Shown here: piece after piece, positions 23,906-31,789 of the stretch
Position numbering within the stretch: position 1 is the stretch's first letter
Layout of the letters: the number at the start of each line of letters is the position of its first letter
From: JAOPZW01 sp963807305
Lineage (GTDB): Bacteria; Actinomycetota; Thermoleophilia; Solirubrobacterales; Solirubrobacteraceae
Length of the DNA stretch: 64,000 nucleotides
Assembly: GCA_963807305.1 (NCBI GenBank)
Contig: CAWEBN010000001.1
Span: 1-64,000, forward strand
Direction: 5' to 3'
Notes under the pieces: generated by a model
What the model was told of the DNA's origin: nothing
Database searches by the model: none
Seen by the model: the letters and a program-made list of their open reading frames with translations, nothing else
Position numbers and translations under genes: made by a program

Positions 23906-24933
23906 GCGCCCAACCCGCGTTCGAGCTCCCCGAGCGCCTCGAGGCCCACGCGCCGCCGGAGGCGCGGGGCCTGGCGCGCGACGATGTGCGCATGCTCGTC
24001 GCGCGCGGCGATGGCCGTCTCGTGCACGCCCGCGCGCGCGAGCTGGCCGACTTCCTGCGCCCCGGCGACCTGGTCGTCATCAACACCTCGGCCACGCTGC
24101 CCGCGGCCCTCGCCGCCCGGCGCACGGACGGCACCGCGCTCGAGCTGCGGCTCTCGACCCCGCTGCCCGGCGCGGCCGACGACCGCTGGGTCGTCGAGCT
24201 GCGCGCGGGCGCCGACCCCTTCCGCGGCGGGCGCGCCGGCGACGTGCTCGAGCTGGCGCGCGGCGGGCGCGCGACGCTCGAGACGCCCTACCTCACGGGC
24301 GCGCGCCTGTGGGCCGCGCGCCTGGAGCTGCCCGAGCCGCTGATGGCCTACCTCGCCCGCCACGGCGCCCCGATCCGCTACCGCTACGTGCCCGACGCCC
24401 ATCCGCTGTCGGCCTACGAGACCGCCTACGCGACCGAGCCCGGCAGCGCCGAGATGCCGAGCGCCGGGCGCCCGGTGACGCCAGCGGTGCTCACCGCGCT
24501 GGCGGCGCGGGGCGTGACCGTGGCGCCGATCGTCCTGCACACCGGCGTCTCCTCACCGGAGCGCGGCGAGCGCCCGTATCCCGAGCGCTTCCGCGTCCCG
24601 GCCACGACCGCCCGACTCGTCGAGGCGACCCGCGGGTGGGGCGGGCGCGTCATCGCCATCGGGACGACCGTCGTGCGCGCCCTGGAGACGGTCGCGGGCG
24701 CCGACGGCGGCGTCGAGGCGGGGGAGGGGTGGACCGCGCTGGTCGTCACCCCCGCGCGCGGCGTGAGGGTCGTCGACGGCCTGCTCACGGGCTGGCACGA
24801 GCCCGAGGCCTCGCACCTCGACATGCTCGAGGCGATCGCCGGCCGCGCGCTCGTCGAGCGCTCCTACGCCGCCGCGCTGCAGGCCGGCTACCTGTGGCAC
24901 GAGTTCGGCGACGTGCACCTCATCCTGCCCTAG
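23902..24933 (+). CDS. queA: S-adenosylmethionine:tRNA ribosyltransferase-isomerase
   Basis: 343 residues from TTG 23902 (TTGA overlap with the SDR stop), the only start in this frame that gives a normal family length. QueA makes epoxyqueuosine in tRNA from preQ1 by transferring ribose from SAM. Family motifs are present: LRPGDLVVINTSATLPAAL (usual VxNDTKV replaced), IRYRYV, YETAYATEPGSAEMPSAG (YQTVYA..GSVAAPTAG equivalent), VLHTGVSSPERGE, VIAIGTTVVRALETV, and LLTGWHEPEASHLDML. Several signature residues differ from canonical QueA: NTSAT, and SAEMPSAG for AAPTAG. It may therefore belong to a divergent actinobacterial branch. A 16-bp palindrome (24947-24962) after the stop may be a weak terminator. 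Confidence 0.85.
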   Translation: MSAQPAFELPERLEAHAPPEARGLARDDVRMLVARGDGRLVHARARELADFLRPGDLVVINTSATLPAALAARRTDGTALELRLSTPLPGAADDRWVVELRAGADPFRGGRAGDVLELARGGRATLETPYLTGARLWAARLELPEPLMAYLARHGAPIRYRYVPDAHPLSAYETAYATEPGSAEMPSAGRPVTPAVLTALAARGVTVAPIVLHTGVSSPERGERPYPERFRVPATTARLVEATRGWGGRVIAIGTTVVRALETVAGADGGVEAGEGWTALVVTPARGVRVVDGLLTGWHEPEASHLDMLEAIAGRALVERSYAAALQAGYLWHEFGDVHLILP

Positions 24934-25063
24934 CCGGCGAGCGCGCTGGCCCGCGCGGGCCATCTCGGCCGCGCCGGGCGAGGATGGCCTGACCGGGGGA
25001 AGCCGCCGAGGCGCCGGCGCGGGACGCTCGTTGCACGTCGTCCAACGAGCAAGGGAGGGGCAC

Positions 25064-25576
25064 ATGCCACTCACGATGAAGCGAATCGCACTCGTCCTGG
25101 CCGTCGCCGCCACGGCGCTCGGCGCCCTCGCCGCCGCCGCGATCGCGATGGTGGCCGGCGACAGCGGGCCCGCGGGTCCGACCGGCGTGCACATCACGCC
25201 GCTGTCAAAGGGGACGCTCGCTTCGAGCGTTCATGCCAAGGCGGCCGGGATCGAGTTCACGACCAACGGCCGCAAGGACGTCCTCGTCACCAGGATCACC
25301 GTCGATCCGGCCGGCTCGTTCGGATGGCACAGCCATCCCGGCCCGGTGCTCGTCACCGTGGGCAAGGGCACGCTGACCGTCTACGACGCCACCAAGCACG
25401 GCTGCCGGCGCAGCACCGTCACCGTGGGCGACGCGTTCATCGAGGACGGCCACCACATCCACCTGGCCCGCAACGAGGGCTCCACCCCGGTCGAGCTCAA
25501 CGCGACCTTCCTCGCGCGGCCCGGCACGACCCAGTTCCTGAAGACCGAGCCCCAGCCGCGCGGCTGCAACGTCTGA
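25064..25576 (+). CDS. Secreted cupin-domain protein
   Basis: 170 residues from ATG 25064, preceded by AAGGGAGGGG. Residues 1-30 are a signal peptide or membrane anchor (LTMKRIALVLAVAATALGAL). Residues about 60-150 form a small cupin with the first metal box GSFGWHSHPGPVLVTVGKGTLTVYD and a second box EDGHHIHLARNEGSTPVELNATF that supplies further His. Cys-containing tails KHGCRR and PRGCNV could make a disulfide after export. Single-domain exported cupins are metal-binding but functionally diverse, and no substrate can be assigned. Confidence 0.85.
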   Translation: MPLTMKRIALVLAVAATALGALAAAAIAMVAGDSGPAGPTGVHITPLSKGTLASSVHAKAAGIEFTTNGRKDVLVTRITVDPAGSFGWHSHPGPVLVTVGKGTLTVYDATKHGCRRSTVTVGDAFIEDGHHIHLARNEGSTPVELNATFLARPGTTQFLKTEPQPRGCNV

Positions 25577-25582
25577 CGGGCG

Positions 25583-26563
25583 TCACCGCGCCGCGGCGAA
25601 GTGCACCACGCCATCGTCCTCTTGCTCGACGACGCGACCGTCGTCGAGCAGCAGGTCGACGTGGCCGAGCACCTCGCTGAGCGTGAGGTAGGCCTGCGTC
25701 ACCGCCACGTTGCCCCACAGCTCCTGCGCCAGCTCGTGCGCCGTGCGCGGGCGCTCGGCCACGAGGCCGTGCAGCTTGTCCGCGCGGCGCTCGTGCATGA
25801 CGAAGCGCTCGTCGATCAGCGCGCGGTGGTCCTCGACCGGATCGCCGTGGCCGGGGAGCACGACCCGGAGGTCCATCTCCCGCGTCGCGCGCAGCGACGC
25901 CAGGTAGGCCACGAGGGCCTGTGGGCGCTCCGCAGGCTCACCGCCGTCGAGCGGGCGCGAGATCAGCGGGTTGGAGGAGATGTGCTGGATGAGGTGGTCG
26001 CCGCCGATCAGCTCGCCGGAGGCCTCGTCGTGGAAGACCGTGTCCGACGGCGAGTGCCCGGGGCGGTGGTGCACGCGCCACGCACGGCCGGCGAAGGGGA
26101 GCACCGCGCCGTCGGCCAGCGGCGTGTCGACGGTGCAGCTCGAGCCCCACGCGCGGAACGAGCGCGTCACGGCCCGCAGCGCGATGACGATGTCCTGCGG
26201 GATACCGTGGCGCAGCATGATCGCCTCGGCGAAGGCGTCGTCGCCCTCCATGACCTCCGAGTAGCGCGCCAGCCACGGCGCCAGCGCGTCGAGCGCGCAG
26301 ACCTCGGCGCCCGAGCGGTCGGCCAGGATCTGCACGAGGCCGATGTGATCGATGTGCTGGTGGGTGATGACGATCCGCTCGAGGTCCTCGACGCGCCGTC
26401 CGTGCTCGCCCAGCGCCGCCTCCAGGACGGTGAGCGACGTGGCCGAGTTCGGGCCGGCGTCGACCAACGTGAGCGGGTCGTCGTCGACGAGGTAGCAGTT
26501 GATGCGTCCGACCGCGAACGGCGTCGGGACGGGCAGGCAGTGGAGGGTCCCCGCGCCGGTCAC
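25583..26563 (-). CDS. Metallo-beta-lactamase-fold hydrolase
   Basis: 326 residues from GTG 26563, overlapping the stop of the RES gene as GTGA. MBL core with the zinc signature ITHQHIDHIGLVQIL. Further ligands are in HHRPGHSPSDTVFHD, GELIGGDHLIQH and VLPGHGDPVEDH. The C-terminal 60 residues are a winged-helix-like tail (ERPRTAHELAQELWG, YLTLSEVLGHVDLLLDDGRV), as in the broad group of glyoxalase-II/LACTB2-like hydrolases. Probable substrates are thioesters or phosphodiesters. It is the third gene of the operon after the Xre/RES pair; the coupling may be incidental. Confidence 0.9.
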   Translation of the reverse strand: MTGAGTLHCLPVPTPFAVGRINCYLVDDDPLTLVDAGPNSATSLTVLEAALGEHGRRVEDLERIVITHQHIDHIGLVQILADRSGAEVCALDALAPWLARYSEVMEGDDAFAEAIMLRHGIPQDIVIALRAVTRSFRAWGSSCTVDTPLADGAVLPFAGRAWRVHHRPGHSPSDTVFHDEASGELIGGDHLIQHISSNPLISRPLDGGEPAERPQALVAYLASLRATREMDLRVVLPGHGDPVEDHRALIDERFVMHERRADKLHGLVAERPRTAHELAQELWGNVAVTQAYLTLSEVLGHVDLLLDDGRVVEQEDDGVVHFAAAR

Positions 26564-27111
26564 GCCAGCCCGAGCTCGCTCGCGGCGTCGCGCACGACCT
26601 CGTGGTCGGGGCTCAGCAGCTCGACCGAGCGCATCCGCAGCCGCCGGCGGGCGCGGTCGAAGAGGGTGATGTTGATCCACGAGGCCTCGATGGTCGACCA
26701 CCATCGCAGGCCGGTCGCCCGGCGGTGTGTCTCGAAGAGCGCCAGCGCGTCGCGCTGAGTGGACGCGCGCACGCGCGTGGCGACGCGCGACGGCCGCAGG
26801 CCCTCCGCGGCCAGGGTCTGCGGCTCGTCGAGGTCCAGCAGGCCGGCGGGCTCGCGCAGATCGAGCGCCAGGAGCGACAGCCGGCGCCCCGCGCGCTCGA
26901 GCATCGACGCCGTCAGCGCGCCGCGCCCGCGGAAGGGCGCCAGCGCCTCTGCCACCGCCGACACCGGACCCTCGGCCACGTACAGGCAGCCATAGGCCGC
27001 CGGGTTGTCGTGCCGCGCGGCGCCCTGGTACTCGCGGGGGAACCACAGCGGGCCGCCCGCGGCGTTGTCTGCGGCCGCCGGGTCGACCGGCAGCACCCGC
27101 CAGACGATCAC
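26560..27111 (-). CDS. RES-domain toxin
   Basis: 183 residues from GTG 27111, overlapping the antitoxin stop (GTGA). RES toxins (ParT/MbcT/Res) deplete NAD+ by phosphorolysis or glycohydrolysis, or ADP-ribosylate targets. The domain's conserved Arg is at the start (VIVWRVLP), with the aromatic GGPLWFPREYQGAARH substrate loop. The helix YVAEGPVSAVAEALAPF supplies the conserved Glu, and the Ser region GLRWWSTIEASWINITLFD follows. The length is normal and nothing suggests inactivation. It works with the upstream Xre/MbcA-type antitoxin as a type II toxin-antitoxin module. Confidence 0.88.
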   Translation of the reverse strand: MIVWRVLPVDPAAADNAAGGPLWFPREYQGAARHDNPAAYGCLYVAEGPVSAVAEALAPFRGRGALTASMLERAGRRLSLLALDLREPAGLLDLDEPQTLAAEGLRPSRVATRVRASTQRDALALFETHRRATGLRWWSTIEASWINITLFDRARRRLRMRSVELLSPDHEVVRDAASELGLA

Positions 27112-27440
27112 GCGAAGCTGCCGGCGGCCTCGACCTCGATCGCCTCGAGCAGCTCGCGCGTATTGCCGCTGCGGATGAGGTCCACCGGACGGCGGTCGCG
27201 CAGGTGCGGGTTGACGCCCAGCAGCCAGTCCTCGGCCGCCGCGGGCGAGTAAACGCGCAGCAGGCTCGACATCGCCAGCTCGAGCAGGTCGACGCGCTGC
27301 GCGTTGGCGGCGTCGATCCCGCGGCCGTTGCGCCAGCGGGTGACCTGCGCGGGGCTCACGCCGAGCAGCTCGGCCAGGCGGCGCTGGGAGCGGAAGTCGC
27401 GGCTGAGCGCGATGACCTTGTCGGCGGTCTGGACGGGCAT
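27108..27440 (-). CDS. Xre/MbcA/ParS-type antitoxin (DUF2384 toxin-binding domain)
   Basis: 110 residues from ATG 27440. Residues about 15-45 are a Cro/Xre-like HTH (SQRRLAELLGVSPAQVTRWRNGRGI). Residues about 60-105 are the DUF2384 C-terminal domain with the defining DWLLGVNPHLRDRRPVDLI. In MbcAT/ParST/Xre-RES pairs this domain blocks the toxin's NAD+ site. Order antitoxin then toxin with a four-base overlap is standard. A perfect inverted repeat 13 bp upstream of the start is the likely autoregulatory site. Confidence 0.92.
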   Translation of the reverse strand: MPVQTADKVIALSRDFRSQRRLAELLGVSPAQVTRWRNGRGIDAANAQRVDLLELAMSSLLRVYSPAAAEDWLLGVNPHLRDRRPVDLIRSGNTRELLEAIEVEAAGSFA

Positions 27441-27452
27441 GACCCAATGGTA

Positions 27453-27473
27453 GCGCAACACAAAGTGTTGCGC
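27453..27473. promoter_or_regulatory. Candidate Xre operator, perfect 9-bp inverted repeat
   Basis: GCGCAACAC at 27453-27461 and its exact complement GTGTTGCGC at 27465-27473 flank AAA. The site lies just upstream of the antitoxin start codon, where autoregulation by the HTH antitoxin or the toxin-antitoxin complex would occur. TACCAT (minus strand), about 10 bp before the ATG, could be the -10 element, placing the operator over the -35/-10 spacer. Confidence 0.7.
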
Positions 27474-27481
27474 GAGGCTCG

Positions 27482-28864
27482 TCAGGAGCGGATGAGGGCC
27501 AGGACCTCGTCGCGCCGGCGCTCCATGTCCTCCTGCGACACGAGGGACTCCAGGCACAGGCGCAGGAGCGGCTCGGTGTTCGAGAGGCGCACGTTGAAGT
27601 GCCAGTCGTCGTAGTCGACGCTCACGCCGTCGAGGTGGGAGATCCGGGCATCGCCGTAGCGCTCCTCGAGCGCGGCCATCTTCGCCTTGCCGTCGGCCAC
27701 CTCGGAGTTGATCTCGCCCGAGATGAAGTAGGTCGAGCGGTAGGGCTCGAGCAGGTCGCTGAGCCGCTTGCCCTCGACCGACAGCTTCTCGAGCACGAGC
27801 AGCGCCGGGATCGTCCCGGAGTCGGCGTTGTAGAACTCGTGGAAGTAGTAGTGGCCGGAGACCTCGCCGCCGAAGATCGCGCCCTCGTCGCGCATGCGCG
27901 CCTTGAAGAAGGCGTGGCCGACACGGTTGGCATGCGCGACCCCGCCGGCGCGCGCCACGACATCGGCCACGGCGCGCGAAGCGCGGATGTCATAGAGGAT
28001 CGCCGCGGGGTGGGTGGGATCGGATCCGGCCTTCGCGAGCAGGTGCTCGGCCAGGATCGCGGTCAGGAAGTCGCCGTCGACGAAGCGTCCCGTGTCGTCG
28101 ATGAAGAAGCACCGGTCGGCGTCGCCGTCCCAGGCGATCCCGAGGTCGGCGCCCGTCTGGCGCACCTTGTCGACGATGAAGCGCCGGTTCTCCTCGAGCA
28201 GCGGGTTGGGCTCGTGATCGGGGAAGTGGCCGTCGGGCTCCCAGTAGGTGGTGACGAGCTCGATCCCGAGGCGCTCGAGCAGCGGGCCGACCATCGGGCC
28301 GGCCATGCCGTTGCCCCCGTCGACCACCACCTTCAGCGGCGCGACCCTGTCCGGGTCGATGAAGCCCAGCGCGGCGGCGTGGAAGCCGGCGCTGACATCG
28401 ACGTCCTCGGCGAAGCCGCCGCCGTCGGCGTTCCCGAGGCCCGCCTCGATGGCGCGGCGGATGTCGTGGATGCCCTCGTCGCCGCTGAGCGGCAGCGCCC
28501 CCGCGCGCACGAGCTTGGCGCCGGTGTAGGCCTTCGGGTTGTGCGAGGCGGTGCACATCAGGCCGCCGTCGAGGCCGCGCGAGCCGACGAGGAAGTAGAG
28601 CATCTCGGTGCCGACCATCCCGGCGTCGAGGACGTGGGCGCCCTCGGCCACCATCCCGTCGCGGTAGCGCGCGCTCAGCTCGGGCGCGGTGAGCCGCATG
28701 TCGCGGCCCAGGCCGATGCGCAGCTCGCCGGCGTCCTTGCCCGCCATGTCGGCGAGCACGCGCACGAAGGCGCGGCCGATCTGCTCGGCCCCGGCGCCAT
28801 CGAGCTCGTCGCCGTGGAGGCCGCGGATGTCGTAGGCCTTGAAGATCTCTGGGGCAATGGGCAT
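27482..28864 (-). CDS. Phosphomannomutase/phosphoglucomutase
   Basis: 460 residues from ATG 28864. Interconverts hexose 1- and 6-phosphates for GDP-mannose or UDP-glucose supply. The four-domain alpha-D-phosphohexomutase is complete: FKAYDIRG near the start; the phosphoserine loop CTASHNPKAYTGAK with Ser107; the Mg2+ loop AWDGDADRC (Asp246-Asp250); the sugar-binding GGEVSGHYYF; and the phosphate-binding VRLSNTEPLLRLCLE. ManB-like motif choices (GEVSGH, SNTEP) favour phosphomannomutase/phosphoglucomutase over phosphoglucosamine mutase. The gene ends 9 bp before the toxin-antitoxin operator region. Confidence 0.95.
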   Translation of the reverse strand: MPIAPEIFKAYDIRGLHGDELDGAGAEQIGRAFVRVLADMAGKDAGELRIGLGRDMRLTAPELSARYRDGMVAEGAHVLDAGMVGTEMLYFLVGSRGLDGGLMCTASHNPKAYTGAKLVRAGALPLSGDEGIHDIRRAIEAGLGNADGGGFAEDVDVSAGFHAAALGFIDPDRVAPLKVVVDGGNGMAGPMVGPLLERLGIELVTTYWEPDGHFPDHEPNPLLEENRRFIVDKVRQTGADLGIAWDGDADRCFFIDDTGRFVDGDFLTAILAEHLLAKAGSDPTHPAAILYDIRASRAVADVVARAGGVAHANRVGHAFFKARMRDEGAIFGGEVSGHYYFHEFYNADSGTIPALLVLEKLSVEGKRLSDLLEPYRSTYFISGEINSEVADGKAKMAALEERYGDARISHLDGVSVDYDDWHFNVRLSNTEPLLRLCLESLVSQEDMERRRDEVLALIRS

Positions 28865-28899
28865 CCGCGCGCAGGCTAGCGGCGCGGGCGCGGCGAGCC

Positions 28900-30186
28900 T
28901 CAGGCCGTCGCGGGCAGCGGGCCGGGCGTGAACTCGTAGCGGTCGCGACCGCCCTGCTTGGCGGCGTACATCGCCATGTCGGCCCGGTCCATCGCGCTGG
29001 TGGTCGTCGGCTCGTCGCCGAACGGCGTCACGCCGACCGAGGCGGTGACCCCGCTGACCTCGCGGATGACCTTGACGATGGCCTCCGCGACGATGATCGC
29101 CTCCGCCTCGCCCTCGGCCGGGAGCAGGACGGCGAACTCGTCGCCGCCCAGGCGCCCGAGGATGTCGGTCTCGCGCAGGCGGTTGCGCAGCGCGTTCGCG
29201 CAGGTGACGATGAGCTCGTCGCCCGCGGCGTGGCCGAGGCTGTCGTTGACCGCCTTGAAGCCGTCGAGGTCGAGTACGAGCAGCGCGCCCTCGGCCCCGT
29301 AGCGCCGGCCGCGCGCGACGTGCTGGGCCAGCGCGCGGTCGATCCCGCGGCGGTTCAGCAGCCCGGTGAGCGGGTCGTGATCGGCCAGATGGCGCAGCTG
29401 GTCCTCGAGGCTGCGACGCTCGGTGATGTCCTGGACCTGCACGAGCACGTGGACCGGCGTGCCCTCGTCGTCGCGCACGATCGTGGCGCGCAGCGAGACC
29501 CACACGGGGTGGCCGTCGGCGTGGACGATGCGCAGCTCGGTCGCCATCCCGTCGTCGGCCAGCAGCGAGGCGAAGGCCTCGGCCGCGAGCTCCTCGTCGT
29601 CGGGGTGCAGCAGCTCCTCGTGGCGCAACGCGGCCAGCTCCTCGGCGGAGCGGCCGGTGATGGTGGCCAGCGCGGCGTTGACGCGCTCGACGCTGGCGTC
29701 GACGCCGATCAGCGCCATGCCGATCGGGGCCCGGTCGAAGGCGATCTCGAAGCGGCGCTCGGCCGCGCGGCCGGCGCGCTCGGCCAGGCGCTGCTCGGTG
29801 ACGTCGCGCGAGACGACGACGATCCCCTCGATCGTGCCGTCCGACGCGCGCACCGGCGCGCTCTGGATGACGACGGTGCGCCCGGTCAGCGAGGACTGGA
29901 CCTCGACGCGCCCGTCCTGGCCCACGAGCGAGTCGGCCATGATCTGCTCGGTGGCGGCGAGCAGCTCGGGATGGACGATCTCGCTCACGTGGCGGCCGAC
30001 CATCGACGGCCCGTCGATGCCGGCGCGCTCGAGGTGCGGGCCCTCCAGCAGCTGGCAGCGCAGGTTGAGGTCGTAGAGCCCGACGGAGGCGCCGGGCAGG
30101 TGCTGCAGCGCGATCCGGTGGCGGCGCTCGCTGTCGCGCAGGGCGGCCTCGGCGGCACGGCGACGAGCGCGCAGGCCCCTCATCAC
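28900..30186 (-). CDS. PAS-PAS diguanylate cyclase
   Basis: 428 residues, soluble. A short coiled start, PAS 1 (about 20-130), PAS 2 (about 140-260; AFDRAPIGMALIGVDASVERVNAAL) and a GGDEF domain (about 265-420; ADHDPLTGLLNRRGIDRAL, DLDGFKAVNDSLGHAAGDELI, GRLGGDEFAVLLP). The active-site GGDEF is intact, so c-di-GMP synthesis is likely. No RxxD inhibitory site is obvious five residues upstream (ETDILGRLGGDEF has no Arg at that position). The PAS ligands are unknown. Together with the HD-GYP protein at 34.4 kb it indicates c-di-GMP signalling in this genome. Confidence 0.93.
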   Translation of the reverse strand: MMRGLRARRRAAEAALRDSERRHRIALQHLPGASVGLYDLNLRCQLLEGPHLERAGIDGPSMVGRHVSEIVHPELLAATEQIMADSLVGQDGRVEVQSSLTGRTVVIQSAPVRASDGTIEGIVVVSRDVTEQRLAERAGRAAERRFEIAFDRAPIGMALIGVDASVERVNAALATITGRSAEELAALRHEELLHPDDEELAAEAFASLLADDGMATELRIVHADGHPVWVSLRATIVRDDEGTPVHVLVQVQDITERRSLEDQLRHLADHDPLTGLLNRRGIDRALAQHVARGRRYGAEGALLVLDLDGFKAVNDSLGHAAGDELIVTCANALRNRLRETDILGRLGGDEFAVLLPAEGEAEAIIVAEAIVKVIREVSGVTASVGVTPFGDEPTTTSAMDRADMAMYAAKQGGRDRYEFTPGPLPATA

Positions 30187-30289
30187 GGGCGGTGCACCGT
30201 GGGGATCGCGAGCAGCATCGGGCCGTTGCGGACGGACGTCACCACACGATGATCGGCACCGACGCCGTGTTCTTCAGTGATCTGGACGG

Positions 30290-30967
30290 CTATGCGGCCA
30301 CGGCGCGGATCAGCCGGGCCACCGCGTCGGGGTCCGTCAGGAAGGGCGAGTGGTCGCTCTCGAGGTGGTGCGTGGTGCCCGCGCGCGCCGACATCGCCTC
30401 CTGCGCGGGCACCGGGATCGCGTTGTCGCGGTCGCAGACGACGTAGGTCGAGGGCACGTCGCGCCAGGCGACCGAGCGCACCGGCTCCACGAAGGAGGCG
30501 ACGGTGTGGGGCCGCAGGCGCGCGGCGGCAGCCTCCGCGACCTGCGGCGCGCACGTGTTGTAGAAGACCTCCCGCGGGCTCGACACCGTCATCGTCTTGC
30601 CGTCGGGTGCCGGGACCTGCCACGCGGGCGGCGTGCGTCCGGCGATATCGGCGAGCGATTCGCCCTCGTCGAGCATGAAGGCCGTGAGGTAGACGAGGTG
30701 GCGCACGCCGTCGGCACCGGCGGCGGCCTCGGTGATGACGACGCCGCCGTAGGAGTGACCCACGACGACCTTGTCGCCCGGGGTGTCATCGAGCACCGCG
30801 CGCACGGCCCGGGCGTCGTCGTAGAGGTCGCCGCCCGAGGCCACGCTCGGAAGGTCGATCGCCACCACGGAGAGGCCGTCGCCGCTCAGGCGGCTGACGA
30901 CCTCGTCCCAGCACCAGGCGCCGTGCCACGCGCCGTGGACGAGGACGACGGTCGATTGCTCCGACAT
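30290..30967 (-). CDS. Alpha/beta hydrolase (esterase-like)
   Basis: 225 residues from ATG 30967 (an alternative ATG lies 9 bp upstream). Alpha/beta hydrolase fold: oxyanion segment VVLVHGAWHGAWCWDEVV, nucleophile elbow VVGHSYGGVV (Ser), a late acid in STYVVCDRDNAIP (Asp) and the catalytic His in HHLESDHSPFLTDPDAV. The HGAWHGAWCW start and GHSYGG elbow are typical of the plant methylesterase/hydroxynitrile-lyase-like group widespread in actinobacteria. The physiological substrate is unknown. It is divergent from yebC with about 60 bp between starts. Confidence 0.9.
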   Translation of the reverse strand: MSEQSTVVLVHGAWHGAWCWDEVVSRLSGDGLSVVAIDLPSVASGGDLYDDARAVRAVLDDTPGDKVVVGHSYGGVVITEAAAGADGVRHLVYLTAFMLDEGESLADIAGRTPPAWQVPAPDGKTMTVSSPREVFYNTCAPQVAEAAAARLRPHTVASFVEPVRSVAWRDVPSTYVVCDRDNAIPVPAQEAMSARAGTTHHLESDHSPFLTDPDAVARLIRAVAA

Positions 30968-31030
30968 GGCGCGCATCCTATGGGCGCGCTCGACGGCGCT
31001 GTCGGCCACCGCGTCGCTAGCATCGAAGCC

Positions 31031-31780
31031 ATGGCCGGTCATTCGAAGTGGGCGGGGATCAAGCACAAGAAGGCGATCGTCGACGCACGCCGCGGCAAGC
31101 TCTTCACGAAGCTCGCGCGCGCCATCACGGTGGCCGCCAAGGACGGCGGAGGCGACCCCGATACCAACCCGTCGCTCGGGCTTGCCGTGCAGAAGGCCAA
31201 GGATGCCTCGATGCCCAAGGACAACATCGAGCGCGCCATCGCCAAGGGCACCGGCGAGGGCAGCGACGCCGAGGCGCTCGAGGAGGTCATGTACGAGGGC
31301 TACGGCCCTGGCGGCGTGGCCCTGCTGGTGGCGGCCACGACAGACAACCGCAACCGCACGGGCTCGGAGGTCCGCCACACCTTCACCAAGCACGGCGGCA
31401 ACCTCGGCGAGCCAGGCTCCGTGGCCTACCTGTTCGACAAGCGCGGTCTGATCGTCGTCGACGCCTCGCGCTACGAGGAGGACGACCTGCTGCCCGCCAT
31501 CGAGGCCGGCGCGCTCGACGTCTCCGTCGACGACGACGTCTTCGAGATCCTCACCGAGCCCTCCGACCTCACGGCCGTGCGCGCCGCGCTGGAGGAGGCT
31601 GGGGTCGAGCTCGAGTCCTCCGAGCTGTCCCAGCACCCCAAGACCCGCGTCCCGATCGACGAGGACGTCGCGACGAAGCTCATGCGGCTCATCGACGCGC
31701 TCGAGGACAACGACGACGTCGACGACGTGCACGCCAACTTCGACGTGGACGCAGCGGTGCTCGAACGTGTGGCTGGGTAA
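31031..31780 (+). CDS. YebC/TACO1-family translation factor
   Basis: 249 residues, full length. The family start MAGHSKWAGIKHKKAIVDARRGKLFTKLARAITVAAKDGG, the VQKAKDASMPKDNIERAI core and YEGYGPGGVALLVAATTDNRNRT are unmistakable. Homologues help ribosomes through proline-rich stretches; older annotations call them DNA-binding regulators. It opens the region that in many bacteria continues directly into ruvC-ruvA-ruvB; here three genes intervene. Confidence 0.97.
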   Translation: MAGHSKWAGIKHKKAIVDARRGKLFTKLARAITVAAKDGGGDPDTNPSLGLAVQKAKDASMPKDNIERAIAKGTGEGSDAEALEEVMYEGYGPGGVALLVAATTDNRNRTGSEVRHTFTKHGGNLGEPGSVAYLFDKRGLIVVDASRYEEDDLLPAIEAGALDVSVDDDVFEILTEPSDLTAVRAALEEAGVELESSELSQHPKTRVPIDEDVATKLMRLIDALEDNDDVDDVHANFDVDAAVLERVAG

Positions 31781-31789
31781 CTGGGGCGC

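Noticed and set aside
24947..24962. Perfect 16-bp palindrome TGGCCCGCGCGGGCCA after queA
   Set aside because: Self-complementary but with no loop spacer or T-tract. Simple GC palindromes are common here, so it is not listed as a terminator feature.
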